DNA of 64,000 nt, from positions 16,537,452-16,601,451 of the forward strand of contig OX235267.1 in the NCBI GenBank assembly GCA_944472135.2. Direction: 5' to 3'. Under the pieces are notes generated by a model. The model searched no databases, was not told the origin of the DNA, and was given only the letters and a program-made list of their open reading frames with translations. Below are positions 22,300 through 33,215 of this stretch, piece after piece. Made by a program: the position numbers and the translations under genes. Within the stretch, counting starts at the first letter, position 1. Every line of letters starts with the position of its first letter. The stretch comes from Trichobilharzia regenti. Taxonomy: Eukaryota > Platyhelminthes > Trematoda > Strigeidida > Schistosomatidae.

Positions 22300-22740
22300 G
22301 TAACTGTCTTCGAAAGCTTGTCATCAAGTCCAAGGTACTCAACTCGAACTCATGCAGCCAAGTGGCAGTCTACTCAGAGTTTTCAACTAAAGTTGTGACA
22401 ACCAGTGATGTCTGTCAGGGATGCACACTATCCCCATTTTTCTTCACTTTCATTATAGATGTACAAATGGACTGATCTCTAACTGACTTTGCGACTCAGC
22501 GATTGACTTGTTATACCATGAGGGAATAATCTCGTTAACTTAGAATATGCAAATGGTACAGTCCTTGGTGAAGACGCTGCAAAAATAGACCAGTCTTCTA
22601 AACACATTTAAGAATAGCCATCTTCTAATGTTTGGCATGCGATTCTCTGCCGTCAAATGTAAGATGATGCTTCACTGGACTGGACTACACTAACCCACTT
22701 CTAGCTTAAATATACGGATTGAAATGGTTGGTGGAGCGTG
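22300..22740 (+). pseudogene. RTE-like LINE (family 1), degraded RT fragment
   Basis: Follows the 44790-45180 sequence: ctactcgtactcatacagcc equivalent at 22340, gtgtccgtcaaggatg equivalent at 22410, ggcatgcgattc at 22635 and the tggactacac block. Older than the 44-46 kb copy. Confidence 0.6.
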
Positions 22741-23848
22741 TTGATCGTTGTAAAACATGGAAACATAGAAAGCTCGGAAGGAAGACAAGGAAAGCAGAAA
22801 AAGAACAACTTCAAATCAGAATTTCAATGCAAGGTTTTTGTATTTCTCCATCAGTGTACATCATTTTGCAAAATAATGATTCGGTTCTGTCGCTACGAAT
22901 GGATCCCAATAACTCATGATGTGCAAGCTAGTTAGTTTTAGGGAAGGAGGACATTTAAACAAGTAATTTAGTAATAGAAGATAAACTGTTATCCGCATCA
23001 TTGTCTAAGATGGCATACATGTACCACGAAATATTAGAAAAGTATTAGATGTTTTCCTGCTGCCATCCTCACATTTCACCCCTGCACATTAACTTCTGCA
23101 TTAATATGACGACATTACAGAGTATGTCTTTGAAAGACAACGACCCAGCGTAAGAACAAGCATTGCGGAAGTGAAGTGAATGAAAAGCTAAAATAATTAT
23201 GTTTCAAGAAGAATACAAAAAGATTTCACCGCATGAAGCTCCTATTATTACCACACCATGATAATGCTCAGTAGTGAACTGATATGAGTGATGTTCGCTT
23301 CCGAAAATGTTTCCTTGGTAATAAAGGTAAGACTTCACCTGAAATAACTGACTTTCAGTGAGTAATAAAATTCTCAATACTCATTTTTTAAGAGTATTAG
23401 GGACACGGCTGAAAGTTGTTCTGCATGTCGAGGACACAGTCACTCGTCCTGATCGCTTGTGACTACTAAATTTTTCTTTTCTTTCGTGGTTTGTTCATGT
23501 ACTTTTTTCCCCACACACCTATATTTTTTGTGGATGTTTTAGTAGGCTTTTGTCTGACTTTTGCATGGTTCTGTAAAATGACTATTTTGACTGGCTCACT
23601 TTTGTGAGAGGTGCTATGGTTGAAATCCAGTTCAGTTTAGCCTTTTGCGAGCAGAAATTTCTGGAGGTTTCCTCAGCTTTATATCAAGCTGGTTCGGAAA
23701 CATACCTGATTTATAAGTCCTGAATGAAACTCACTGACTGTCCCCAGTACATATATATATATATGTATATATATATCCTGGATCTGGAACAGTAATTTTC
23801 AACAGCTTAATTATAACTGTGTGACGTAATCACTATGAATAGTACTAG
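22740..23848. other. Interval without recognised feature
   Basis: Unique-looking intron sequence. A (ta)n run with gtatat interruption lies at 23750-23777. No exon of PCYT2 is expected here because the flanking exons join in phase. Confidence 0.5.
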
Positions 23849-24183
23849 TGTAACGACAGAAGGCAAGGGGCAGGTCACAAGTCGTTTATTGACGAAATCA
23901 ACAGATATTTATATATTTTATACACATTATTATTCGTTATTGCTAGCAGAGAAACAGCGTCTTCTGATTGGTTGTTTTCTCTCTGAAAGTTAATCTGTCA
24001 TCTCTTTGTGGCCATTTCTTTGAAGGTCAGACCATATATCTGCTAATCGTATCCGCCCACACAAAGTCTGCTGTGATTGGTTGTCGAGTTAGTCTTTGTT
24101 CTTGTGTTTTTTCCTCATGACCAAGATACGGGACGTAAATTGCTGTCTACCAATTTCAGCTAGCAGAGACAGCTCTTACCAGA
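23849..24183 (-). mobile_element. Solo LTR, Gypsy-type family 1 (subfamily b)
   Basis: tgtaacgacagaaggcaagg ... agctcttaccaga, aligned throughout with 1057-1400. Perfect 4-bp target duplication ctag at 23845-23848 and 24184-24187. 24190-24640 shows nothing recognisable. Confidence 0.8.
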
Positions 24184-24829
24184 CTAGTACAGATGTGTTT
24201 CTATAAAAATGAAAGGAGTATGTGGTATTCAGAAGAAACAATGTACTTTTCCTAAAATTATAAAACAGTTTTCCTCTAAAGGAATAGTCATTTCTGTAAA
24301 CTGACAATGAATTTAACAAGTTAGCTTATACCGGACTTATGTCACTTTTAATGCCTACCAATTAATCTTTGTCATCACTTAAAGAAAACATATCTTCAAT
24401 TCGTTTATTTGTGGTGCATATATACATCCTATTTTGTATTGTTCGTGTTGTAGTCAGATAGCTGATAAGAAACTGGAAGGTCATGGTGAAAGAATGAAGT
24501 TATAATACCTTCTCTGGTAGATTTGTCATTCTCTTTTGCTTAGTGCTCAAGTGTTTGCTGTTGGGAAGAATGTTTTGCATAAAATTATATACTACTGATT
24601 AATTCAGATGTATAGTTGTATACTATAAATCAATGAGTGGTGTTTGCTAGCCAGATAGATCGAAGTGATTTAACTACCGCTTGACCGTTTTGCTCGTTTC
24701 TTGGAGTCGAGCTCATTAGCGGTGTACTATCCTGTTTGATTCAATTGAGAGAGTTGAATTAGTTCAAACTACCAGATTTCTAGTCAAGTCTTTGTCAACC
24801 TCATTCATCAACTGGCTGGCTATAAGACA

Positions 24830-25890
24830 ATGCCACATGTCAAGTGATCCACAATGGAAAACCCACTCAGTGAGGCGTTCGATGTGCATACAGGAATAAG
24901 ATAAGCTGACTACCTGTTATCACCTATGGTATTCTCAATTGTGGTGGACTGGATAATGTGTCAGACTGTTGTGGGCGAGGGGTCACGAATACGCTGGACG
25001 ACTGTTAAGAAGACTAGAAGATCTGGATTCCACGTGTGGATGATTTATGTCTAATGGCACATAAATCGAAGTCTTGCAAGCAGGCAGGCGAAAATTAACA
25101 AACTGGCTGAAGAGGCAGCGAAAACAGGACTGCAGGTGAACACAGAAAAGACGGAGGTGATGAAGATAACTAACCGACAGCACCAACGGGAGAGGAAGAG
25201 ATTTGACAGAGGCTTCCTCCTTCACTTATCTAGCCAGGAAGCATCGTTTCAACTACAGGGGGAACGGACGGTGAAGTTAAAACTAGTCAAAATTGGAAAG
25301 CCAAGATACGCCTTCATCAATCTGAAACCGGTTTGGAAATCTTCTACACTCAGCATAAGGAAGAAGGTTCGCATTTTCAACACCAGTGTCAAGTTGGTCC
25401 TTCTATAGGGGTCAAAAACTTGGCGTGTAACGGGAAGGATTTCCACTAGGTTAGTGCGGACTTTCATCAGCAACTGCCTTCTCTGGCTCTATAGTGAAGA
25501 TCAAATGGCCAGGCAGAAAGAATTAGCCACAAAAAACTGTGGGAATACACCAACTGAGCAAGAGCCTATCTCTGAACAAATTTGTAGGAAAAAATGGAAA
25601 GGGATCAGTCGGGCATACATTGAGGAGGCCATCGGTCGAATGACATTGTACGCAATGCAGGCCATTACTCGAGTGGAATGCAAATGAGTAGCGAGCGACG
25701 AGTGGGTCGTCAGTGCGAAGGTGACAAGGAGGAGAACGTGTGAGGATAAGATGAGACAGTTTGGTCAATCGTGGACCTATAGGAAGAGGACGGCAAAAGA
25801 CAGAAGAAAGTGGAGATGTGTTGTTGAAGGCCTATGTTACACTCGGAATGCAAGGGAATAATAATTAAAAACCCGGTTTTCTGGCTGACT
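24830..25890 (+). pseudogene. RTE-like LINE (family 3), C-terminal half of ORF2
   Basis: Pieces in order: GLCLMAHKS (RT motif C neighbourhood), KLAEEAAKTGLQVNTEKTEV and MKI (25090-25165), the RKKVRIFNTSVKLVLL segment, then KKWKGISRAYIEEAIGRMTL and AITRVECK. Residues equivalent to WIGHTLR ... ITRQALEWNP are recognisable but broken. The tail gaaggcctatgttacactcg, gaatgcaagggaataataat ends at about 25870 and is shared with SINE-B. Confidence 0.65.
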
Positions 25891-26029
25891 ACTTGCGTGA
25901 ATTGGCAATGGTTCACTTACTGTGATCTGAATAGTTCGATTTCCAAAGGAAAGTGTGGAGAAATTTGACCTCATTGAACTATGAGAATCGTATAAAGTTT
26001 TTAAAATAAGAATACTCTATTTGATGATA

Positions 26030-26420
26030 ATATTGTTTAAGCCACGTAGGAAGGTGTAAACTTCCTGACTGACTGACTGACTGACTGACTGGATGGATGG
26101 AATCCTCGGGATGATAAAAACCAATGGCGGTGGCTGGAGACATTTGGGCATATGGCTAGCTCAAAATCGTTGTCAATGGCTGGCACAGTTGCATTCACTC
26201 TTTGTGATTTATAATATCCAATAAAATTCTATTGTTCTTCCATATTATTACTACTCTTTTTCCCTCACTCACACTAATCTGTATTATCTCTCTTCCTCTT
26301 CACTCTGTTCTCTTTCTTTGTTTGTTACAAGGCGGGAGTGTGGGGACTCAAACTGGTACACACCTGTGCAAAGTTTCATGTTGAAACCAGTCAGTCAGTC
26401 ATGTAGGTACTGTCTGTTTG
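26030..26420 (+). mobile_element. RTE-like LINE (family 1), 3' fragment
   Basis: Last ORF2 codons (GRCKLP region with an expanded (gact)n run at 26061-26090; MAQNRCQW) and 3' UTR with gggagtgtggggactcaaac, ending cagtcagtcagtcatg at 26402. Meets the next copy tail to tail. Confidence 0.7.
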
Positions 26421-27050
26421 GATTCAACATAGAACTTGGCACCGAAGTGCAGCAGTTCGAGTTACCATGTTCCAAATAGCACACAAAGGTAGACAAGAAG
26501 ATGAGTGAAGATAATCAATAGAGTTTGACAAGTATAAGATTAAAACAGAATGAATAATGTTTGAAAGAAATATGAAAGATTACAGAGACTGAATACATCT
26601 GCGCCATTGACAACGATTTTGAGCCATGTCACCTATTGTTTCCAGCCATTGATTCCTAGAGCCCCGAGGACCCCAACCCGGAAGTCTGCATCTCCCTACT
26701 TGACTCAGTTTAACTGTCAAGGATTTCATGGATTGATGCCATGTTTTTGTTTGGCCACCACCTACTCTTTTCCAACCTGCACCTTTATCAGGTGGTAATG
26801 TCTGTCGGGGGAGGCGATGGTTAGGCATGCGCAGCACGTGACCTAGCCATCTTAGTCTATGTAACTTTATAGCCTCGTCGATTGATTTTCCCTCTTTACC
26901 CAACACTCTACGCCTAACGTCAACATTACTTACCTTATTATACCACCTAACATGAGAAAGAGATCGTAGACATCTGTGATCAAAAACAGTCAACCTTTTC
27001 ATGTCTTCAACTCGTATTGGCCATGTTTCAGAGCCGTAGAGAGTACAGTC
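26403..27050 (-). pseudogene. RTE-like LINE (family 1), ORF2 C-terminus, minus copy
   Basis: Open minus frame 27002-26580: MKRLTVFDHRCLRSLSHVRW, EGKSIDEAIKLHRLRWLGHV, LRMPNHRLPRQTLPPDKGAG, ending MAQNRCQWRRCIQSL. It corresponds to the last 140 codons of ORF2 plus the 3' UTR. No catalytic residues included. Confidence 0.75.
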
Positions 27051-27224
27051 AAATTCTGTGGTTTAATAACGTTATTTGAAGGTGTATACAATTGTAAAAC
27101 CAAAAATAAATTTTCTTCCTAGCCTACGTCGAGTTATAATCAGCTCTCTAAAATAAACCTAAGCAAGTACTATGTGGTATATGTGTGCTCTTTTTTCTTT
27201 TCTTATTCTTTTCCTATGTTCCGA

Positions 27225-27440
27225 GGAGAAGTCATTGGGCTTCAAGCGCTGAACTTTCATCCCCAGTAGTAATGTTTCCTTTTTCACGAATTGGGTTGGT
27301 GGCTAGCCTTATACGCCCAACGTTTCCATTTCTCTATACACCACTATCGGTCAAATGACGTTTATGAATTCGTCAGCTGGGAATTGAGTCATAGCTTTCC
27401 ATATGACAGGTAGAGGTATTCATCACCAATACTATCGAGG
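27225..27440 (-). mobile_element. SINE-B copy
   Basis: Minus-strand SINE-B: tail (gttccgaggagaagtcattg, ggcttcaagcg) at 27225-27260, body (ttggtggctagccttatacg, cccaacg) and a poor head near 27390. 27050-27225 has nothing recognisable. Confidence 0.55.
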
Positions 27441-27489
27441 AACACGTCTGTTATTTCGCCTGTAGATAATTAATTATGCAGCTAACACC

Positions 27490-27720
27490 AAGCTGTGCTT
27501 CAGTGGCACTACAGTAAAATGCTCGCCAGCCACGCATGTGGTTCGGAGTTCGACCGCCGGCCAACGCGTTCCTTTACCTCGCTAAGCCAACAATAGGAAA
27601 AGTTGGGCATGACGCTAGCAACCCCATCCCATAAAAATAAACACCACTGCTACCGAAACTTCAAGCCTTTTGTTTGAAGTCCTATGTTCCGTTGGGAACG
27701 TAAGGGAATAAATAATAATA
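27490..27720 (+). mobile_element. SINE-B copy
   Basis: Head cttcagtggcactacagtaa and gagttcgaccgccggccaac; body cctttacctcgctaagccaa, gttgggcatgacgctagcaa; tail actgctaccgaaacttcaag, gaagtcctatgttccgttgg, gaacgtaagggaataaataa. Confidence 0.7.
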
Positions 27721-27904
27721 ACACTAGGTTATGTTATATTTCTCTACTTTTAAGTGTAGATTTAAAGTAACGCCTCTTGTATATTTCACGGTAGCCATTT
27801 TAGATATTTGACTAATTGAATGTTATTCACCTTAATCTAATCAATTAATAATTATAAATGTTAAATATCTTTGTATCCTCTGTTTTTATTTTATTCTATT
27901 TTAG

Positions 27905-27952
27905 AGAAGTAAAACGGACTGAAGGTATATCTACTACAGCATTAGTGTCAAG
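27905..27952 (+). CDS. PCYT2: PCYT2 exon: RTEGISTT nucleotide-binding motif
   Basis: Only 48 nt. Acceptor ttttag ends at 27904; donor gttagt starts at 27953. With the two bases carried over from 15470 it reads REVKRTEGISTTALVS plus a split Arg. RTEGIST(S/T) is a signature of the cytidylyltransferase superfamily; it contributes to CTP binding. Animal PCYT2 has ECKRTQGVSTTDLVGRM at this place. The split Arg codon is finished by the first base at 31877, giving the expected Arg-Met-Leu junction. It sits between a SINE-B copy (27490-27720) and other repeats, so it is easily masked in automatic annotation. Confidence 0.93.
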
Positions 27953-28014
27953 GTTAGTTATTAGCTTAGTTATTTTAAACAACTTTAAATATTTTTTTAG
28001 TGCATCATTAGTTT

Positions 28015-28575
28015 AGGGAATAGAATATTCGCACTAGCTATGCAAGTGGTTTGGGATTCGATTCCCGACCAGTGCACTCCTAATCTTTTCGTTGCCGATA
28101 GTAAGTTAGGAAATGACAGCAGGTTGTTCATTTGTAAGGATATTAACTCCGCCTCCTAAAGGTGACTATATATAATACCTACTGAAGTGATATCGATTAG
28201 AGAACCACTGGAAAACCTGTAGGGGGTACTGAGCATCTGTTTCGCCCTAGTTTTAGACTCTCCAATAGTACGCACCCACTGAAGTTCGAATCCAGGACCT
28301 CCTGGTTACAAGGCTTAGCTAGCTCGTAGAGCATTAAGGGACTCGGACCCCCCAGTCCATGAATTCAAACTTCTGCCAATTCACAGCACAGCACGACTGG
28401 CACTAGCCATTGTCATCACTGGTGAGTAATTGTCCTGGGTTCAAACCTCGGTGAGTGCGCATTGGTGAAGAGTCCCAACCTAGACTGACGAAACAGCTGC
28501 CTGCCCTGTACTCCAATGGTGGTTTTCCCATTGTTCTCTAACCGATGTATCAGCTAATGATGAAATCCTGTAGCC
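28015..28575. mobile_element. SINE cluster (SINE-A/B head scrap and two SINE-C)
   Basis: 28015-28080: tRNA-like head with gggattcgattcccgaccag. 28185-28365: SINE-C on the minus strand (gagaaccactggaaaacctg, gttcgaatccaggacctcc). 28405-28575: SINE-C on the plus strand (gtcctgggttcaaacctcgg, gacgaaacagctgcctgccc, tgatgaaatcctgtagcc). The two SINE-C copies face each other. Confidence 0.6.
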
Positions 28576-28579
28576 TTAT

Positions 28580-29100
28580 CTTACTTTCTATCTTGTTTTC
28601 AATATAAAAGCTCAACTAAGCTTTGCTTTGTAGCATCAGGTGTTGAATAAGGTTTGTAAACATCTGTGACATTTCACTCGTTCTGTAGCTTTCACAAGTA
28701 TAGTTACCAAATTACTTCATGGTCAAAATTAATCACGTGTATTCACTTATTATAAACATTTTTTGAAACTTCGGAAAAAATTTTTGAAAAATTAAAAAAA
28801 ATTTAAACCAAAAGTTTTAGTAAATCCTTAAGTGTTTAAATGAGTACAATTGTTGTCTAACTTGACTAGTCTAGACTAGACTAACTAGTCAAGTTGTACT
28901 GTCAAAATTTAACTGATTTCACCTGCATCTTTTTCTGTCTGTTTTTTGGCAAGCTTCTTTTCATGTACACGAATACTTTGTGTAATCATACATCACACTT
29001 TTTTTCAGTGGTAATATAGAAAGTTAAGGTGTCCGCAAGTTGATTGTACTCCATCTGTTGTGTACAGCATTACAAAGTAGGTAAAAACACTAGTAGTATT
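28580..29100. other. Interval without gene; short hairpin
   Basis: A/T-rich intron. A 12-bp inverted pair 28859-28870 / 28884-28895 (aacttgactagt) encloses ctagactagacta. Nothing else recognised. Confidence 0.45.
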
Positions 29101-29104
29101 ATAC

Positions 29105-30460
29105 CTCAAGTCGGTAGTCCATTGGTAGAATGAATGCCCGCCAACCATACCTTAGGGCGGCATTCGATTCTGTCGATCGAGAGATACTCTGGCGATGCTT
29201 GGCTGTGAAGGGAATGCCGAGAAAATACATTGCACTGATTAAAGCACTCTACTCGTACTCATACAGCCAGGTGAGGGCTTATGGCGAGTTGTCATCTGAA
29301 GTGGTGACGACTAGTGGTGTCCGTCAAGGATGACCATTATCCCCATTTCTATTCAACTTCATCACAGATGTACAAATGGACTTAACCCTAACTCACTTCA
29401 GAGACTCAAGGATTGACTTGCTACCAGGGAATAATCTTGTTGACTTAGAATATGCAGATGATATCGTTCTTCTAGGCGAGGACGGTGAAAAAATGCAGAG
29501 TCTTCTGAACACATTGAGCTGCAATCTACGAATGTTTAGCATGCGATTCGCTCCCGCCAAATGTAAGATGATGTTTCAGGGCTGGACTACACTGACTCCT
29601 AGTTTAAAAATAGGAAGTGAAGTGGTAGAGCACGTTGACCGCTTCACTTATTTTGGAAATTGTATCAGACCCAACGGGTTGATGATACATAGGGCTAGTT
29701 TCGCATATGCCAGTTTACGCCATCTCTGGCGTAGACGTGACATACGGCTGTTGACCAAACGGCATGTGTACTGCTCATCAGTCCGCTCCGTCCTCCTTTA
29801 TAGCTGTGAGACGTGGCCATTGAGAGTGGAAGACATGAAAACGTTAGCTGTCTTTGATCACAGGTGCCTGCGTTCTATTTCCCGTGTGAAGTGGTATAAT
29901 AAGGTGAGCAATATTGAGGCTAAGCTTCGAGTGTTAGGTAAGGAGAGGAAATCAATCGACGAGTCTGTGAAGTTACATCGACTGAGATGATTAGGACATG
30001 TGTTATACATGCCTAACGTAGTCATCGCCTTCCTCGACAACGAGCAATGTTAGCTGTCATAGGGTCAGACTGGAAAAGAGCTGATGGCGGTCAAACCAAA
30101 ACATGGCACCAGTCAATGAAATCCACAACAGTTAGTTTAAGCCGGTGACGTAGGAAGGTGTGGACTTTCTGTTTGGGGTCCGCGGGACAGTAAAAGCCAA
30201 TGGTTGGAAACAATTGATGACATGGCTCAAAATCGTTCTCAATGACTGGCGCAGATGCATCCACTCCTTGTGATTTATGATCTCCAATGAGACTGCATTG
30301 TTCTTCGTTATTACTATTCCTTTGTCTCACACCTCTGTTTACTGTCTCTTATGCAATTGTTCTACTTTCTTCTCCTGCTTTGTGTGCTACATGGATTGTG
30401 GCGACTCGAACTGTCGCACATTGGTGCGAAGTTCTATGTCGGAAACAGACAGACATACTT
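29105..30460 (+). pseudogene. RTE-like LINE (family 1), RT to 3' UTR
   Basis: Frames: RAAFDSVDREILWRCLAVKG (RT motif A: F-D-S-V), SYSQVRAYGELSSEVVTTSG, VRQG then a stop (tga replaces the Cys codon at 29331), DLTLTHFRDSRIDLLPGNNL, VDLEYADDIVLLGEDGEKMQ (motif C), DRFTYFGNCIRPNG, a deletion of about 12 codons after NGLM, SVRSVLLYSCETWPLRVEDM and KWYNKVSNIEAKLRVLGKER. Then frameshift and 3' UTR to about 30460. It lacks the endonuclease and N-terminal RT fingers. The 29105-29150 head (agtcggtagtccattggtag) is itself SINE-like, as at 30455. Confidence 0.78.
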
Positions 30461-30900
30461 CAAGTCGATGGTTCATTGGTAGAATGAATGCCCGCCAACC
30501 ATGCTAGTGGACTGGGTTCGATCCCCAGTTAACACACTTTTAAACCTCAGTTATCTGATACTGGCGCCAGAAAAAAAGGAATATGAGATGTGTAAGGCTA
30601 GCAAACTCATCCCATAAACAAAAAAAAACAACTCCACCGCTACCAAACAAACCGTGAAGCCTTGTGCGTCGGTGGCACAGTGGTTAGGACTCTCGCTAAC
30701 CATCCACATGGTCCGGGGTTCGATCCCCTGCCGACGCACACCTGATATCTATGGTCGGCCTGGGCTTCTGATATCACATGCTGAAAATTCCATACCTGTA
30801 CCAAAAATACGGTGTGGTTTCAAGCCATCATCATAAAAACAAAAATATTCCACTCGGAAAGCAAAGGAATGAAAAAAGGAGTTATCAATTAATCTTTTAA
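30455..30900 (+). mobile_element. SINE-B with nested SINE-A
   Basis: SINE-B: head ggttcattggtagaatgaat, gggttcgatccccagttaac; body to ccaccgctaccaaacaaacc and gtgaagcc near 30661. SINE-A 30662-30840 follows (gtcggtggcacagtggttag, ggggttcgatcccctgccga; tail tgctgaaaattccatacctg). The remaining SINE-B tail ttccactcggaaagcaaagg resumes at about 30848, so SINE-A landed in the SINE-B tail. Confidence 0.7.
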
Positions 30901-30959
30901 ATTATTCTGTTGTGTGCGCCTGTGAATTGAGTATACCCGACACACACTAGGTCATTGTT

Positions 30960-31110
30960 GTTATTACTATTATTATTATTATTGTTATTATAATCTTCTT
31001 CTGGTTCCGAGTGGAACATAGCGCATCAACAATACATCTCCAATGTATTCCTGTCTTCTCACTCACTCACTGTGCACACACACAGTCTGACGCATAATTC
31101 AGTCAATCTG
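30960..31110 (-). mobile_element. RTE-like LINE (family 3) 3' tail
   Basis: (att)n run, then ttctggttccgagtggaaca and tagcgcatcaacaatacatc: the inverse of the family 3 tail. Only the 3' end is present. Confidence 0.5.
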
Positions 31111-31229
31111 CCACAATTAAGAATATCATTGTGGGTCACAATAGACACGCAGCTAGTCTTGTCCTTCTCCATTCTGTAGTCACTTTGAAGCGAACCTTCA
31201 CTGAGTTTCCTGTTGTGGATCGCCTGACT

Positions 31230-31810
31230 GACACGAGGTTTCAAGATACAACTTTGCACAGATATGCAGCACTTCAAGTTGTCACACTATCTCCATGTAG
31301 CACACAAAGCAAGAGAAGCGAGTAAAGACAGATTCAAAAGAGAGAAAGTGAAACAAAAAGAATAGCAATATATAGAAACAAAATAGAATTTTATTGGATA
31401 TGACTGACAAATCACAAAGAGTGAATGCATCTGCGACAACCACTGACAAAGATTTTGAGCGATGTCACCATTTGTCTCCAGTTGCCACTATTGGTTTTTA
31501 CCATCTCTACGATCCCAACCAATAAGTCAGTCAGGAAGTCCTACACCTCCCTATGTGACTGGCCCGTTGACCGGCTTAAACTAACTGTTATGGATTTATT
31601 TCATTGACTGGTGATGAAGTCATGTCTTGATTTGACCATCACCACTACTAACCAACTCTTTTCCAATCTGATCCATCCTATTTCAGTCAATTAACATCTC
31701 CCGTTGTCGAAGAAGGCGGTTGATGGCTAGGCCACGCATGCGTAACACATGTCCTAACCATCTCTCTCTCTCAATCGGTTGAATTTCGCATCCTCGTTAC
31801 AACCAACTAC
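31230..31810 (-). pseudogene. RTE-like LINE (family 1), 3' part
   Basis: Inverse of 45500-45990: 3' UTR at 31260-31400 and ORF2 end at 31400-31790 (the LGHVLRM, MSWRTQ and GWGPR-equivalent segments), heavily mutated. It stops 65 bp before the PCYT2 exon at 31877. Confidence 0.6.
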
Positions 31811-31876
31811 ACAAAGCCATAAACTATTGATTTTGATGTTCTTTATGTTTTTATTCTTTTTTTCCGGTTATTACAG

Positions 31877-32018
31877 GATGTTGAAACGTATTCAGCAACT
31901 ACAGGATAAAGGTGCTTATGCATCTCAGTCGAGTTCAAATACAGAACAATCAATTCGGCGTACACAATCATTAGATTCTATATTAAAATCTAAGGATACA
32001 TTTACTCACCCACGTAAG
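31877..32018 (+). CDS. PCYT2: PCYT2 exon: interdomain linker, first part
   Basis: Acceptor ttacag ends at 31876, donor after aag at 32018 (gtaaat). One carried base plus 47 codons begin MLKRIQQLQDKGAYA and continue as a Ser/Thr/Gln-rich, basic, probably disordered stretch ending in THPRK. The family is poorly conserved here; the animal protein also has a hydrophilic Ser-rich linker after the domain 1 motif. Evidence is the reading frame open across the exon, the conserved Arg-Met-Leu junction and consistent phase on both sides. A competing donor (gtaagg, five bases earlier) would break the phase of the next exon, so I prefer 32018. The linker could be lineage-specific or alternatively spliced. 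Confidence 0.8.
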
Positions 32019-32099
32019 GTAAATAAATTAAGATAAATAAATGTGTGTGTGTGTTAATTTATTTGCTCCGTCGCATTCTTTATTGTGTCTCAGTTTGTG

Positions 32100-32730
32100 T
32101 CTTTGTGTGGGCGTATGTTGACTACTTCACTCTTATTTGAGAAGTTGTATCAGCCCCTTTTTAAAAAAGAAGTGACTGATTGCTAACGGAATCTTAGTAC
32201 GGAGAATAAAAAAGGGCTTATGTGGCATTTCTCAGTCAACCAACATACATCATCTTTAGTGTAGATATGATATCTGATTATATCGATCAAAGGATGTGTG
32301 TGTGTGCACTGCTCAGTAGTGCCTTCTCTGTCCTTCTGTATGTTTGTGAGATACGGCCATTGAACGTGGAAGACATGAAAAAACTAATTGTCTTTGATCA
32401 GAGATGTTTACTTTCTGCCTCCCGTGGTATTATATAGTTAGTAATATTCAGGTTAGGTGTAGAGTGCTGCTAGGTAATGAAAGGAAGTCAATCAATGAAG
32501 TTGGGAAAGAGTTAGGCGAGGGGGGGATCAGACCAAAACCCGAAATCAATCCATGATGTGTTTGACAGTTGGTCTGAACTAACCACTAACCGTGTAGGGT
32601 CCTCCTTATGCTAAGAACCAACGACTGGAGACTATTAGTGATATGGCTAAAAATCATTGTCGATGGCGTGGATGCGTTCACTACTTATAATCACCGATAT
32701 TCAATAAATCTTCATGTTTCTCGATGTGTT
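32100..32730 (+). pseudogene. RTE-like LINE (family 1), decayed ORF2 piece
   Basis: VLLYVCEIRPLNVEDMKKLI and VFDQRCLLSASRG correspond to LLYGCETWPLRVEDMKRLAV at 45350. Followed by the 3' region with ctaagaaccaacgactggag and a (gtgt)n near 32815. Starts 80 bp after the PCYT2 exon end at 32018. 32730-33030 has nothing clear. Confidence 0.6.
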
Positions 32731-33029
32731 GTCATTGTTTCTCCTGTTCATTTTTGCTTATTATCGATCTTTTGAATTTACCTTTTTTCTTTCACTAATT
32801 TTGTGCACTGTATGTGTGTGTTGCAGCTTGAACTGCCACAGTTCTATGCTGCAACTCATTCAACCAGACGGTCTTATTCGAATTCCATCATTTAACAAAT
32901 TAGTTTGATAAAAGCATACAGTAGGGTACAGCAGGTCGAAGATGACGACAGTTACTCATCGAAGACACTGCGAAGTGGTCGCGCTTTGTCATGAATTGGC
33001 AGAAGTTGTAATTCATGAGCTGGCCATTG

Positions 33030-33215
33030 GATCGTGTCCCAGTGGCTTAACGGTTTACGAGCTAGCTCACCTTATAACCAGAAGGTCCTGGGTTCGTACT
33101 ACTGAAGAGTCCGAAACTAGACTGACGAAACAGTTGGCTGTCCAGTCCTCCCTGGAATTTTCCAATTGTTCTCTAACTGATGTCAGCTCATGATGAAATC
33201 CTCCAACCAAATAGT
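33030..33215 (+). mobile_element. SINE-C copy
   Basis: gtcccagtggcttaacggtt, tacgagctagctcacc, ccagaaggtcctgggttcgt, gacgaaacagttggctgtcc, tgatgtcagctcatgatgaa, atcc. Nearly full length. Confidence 0.7.
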
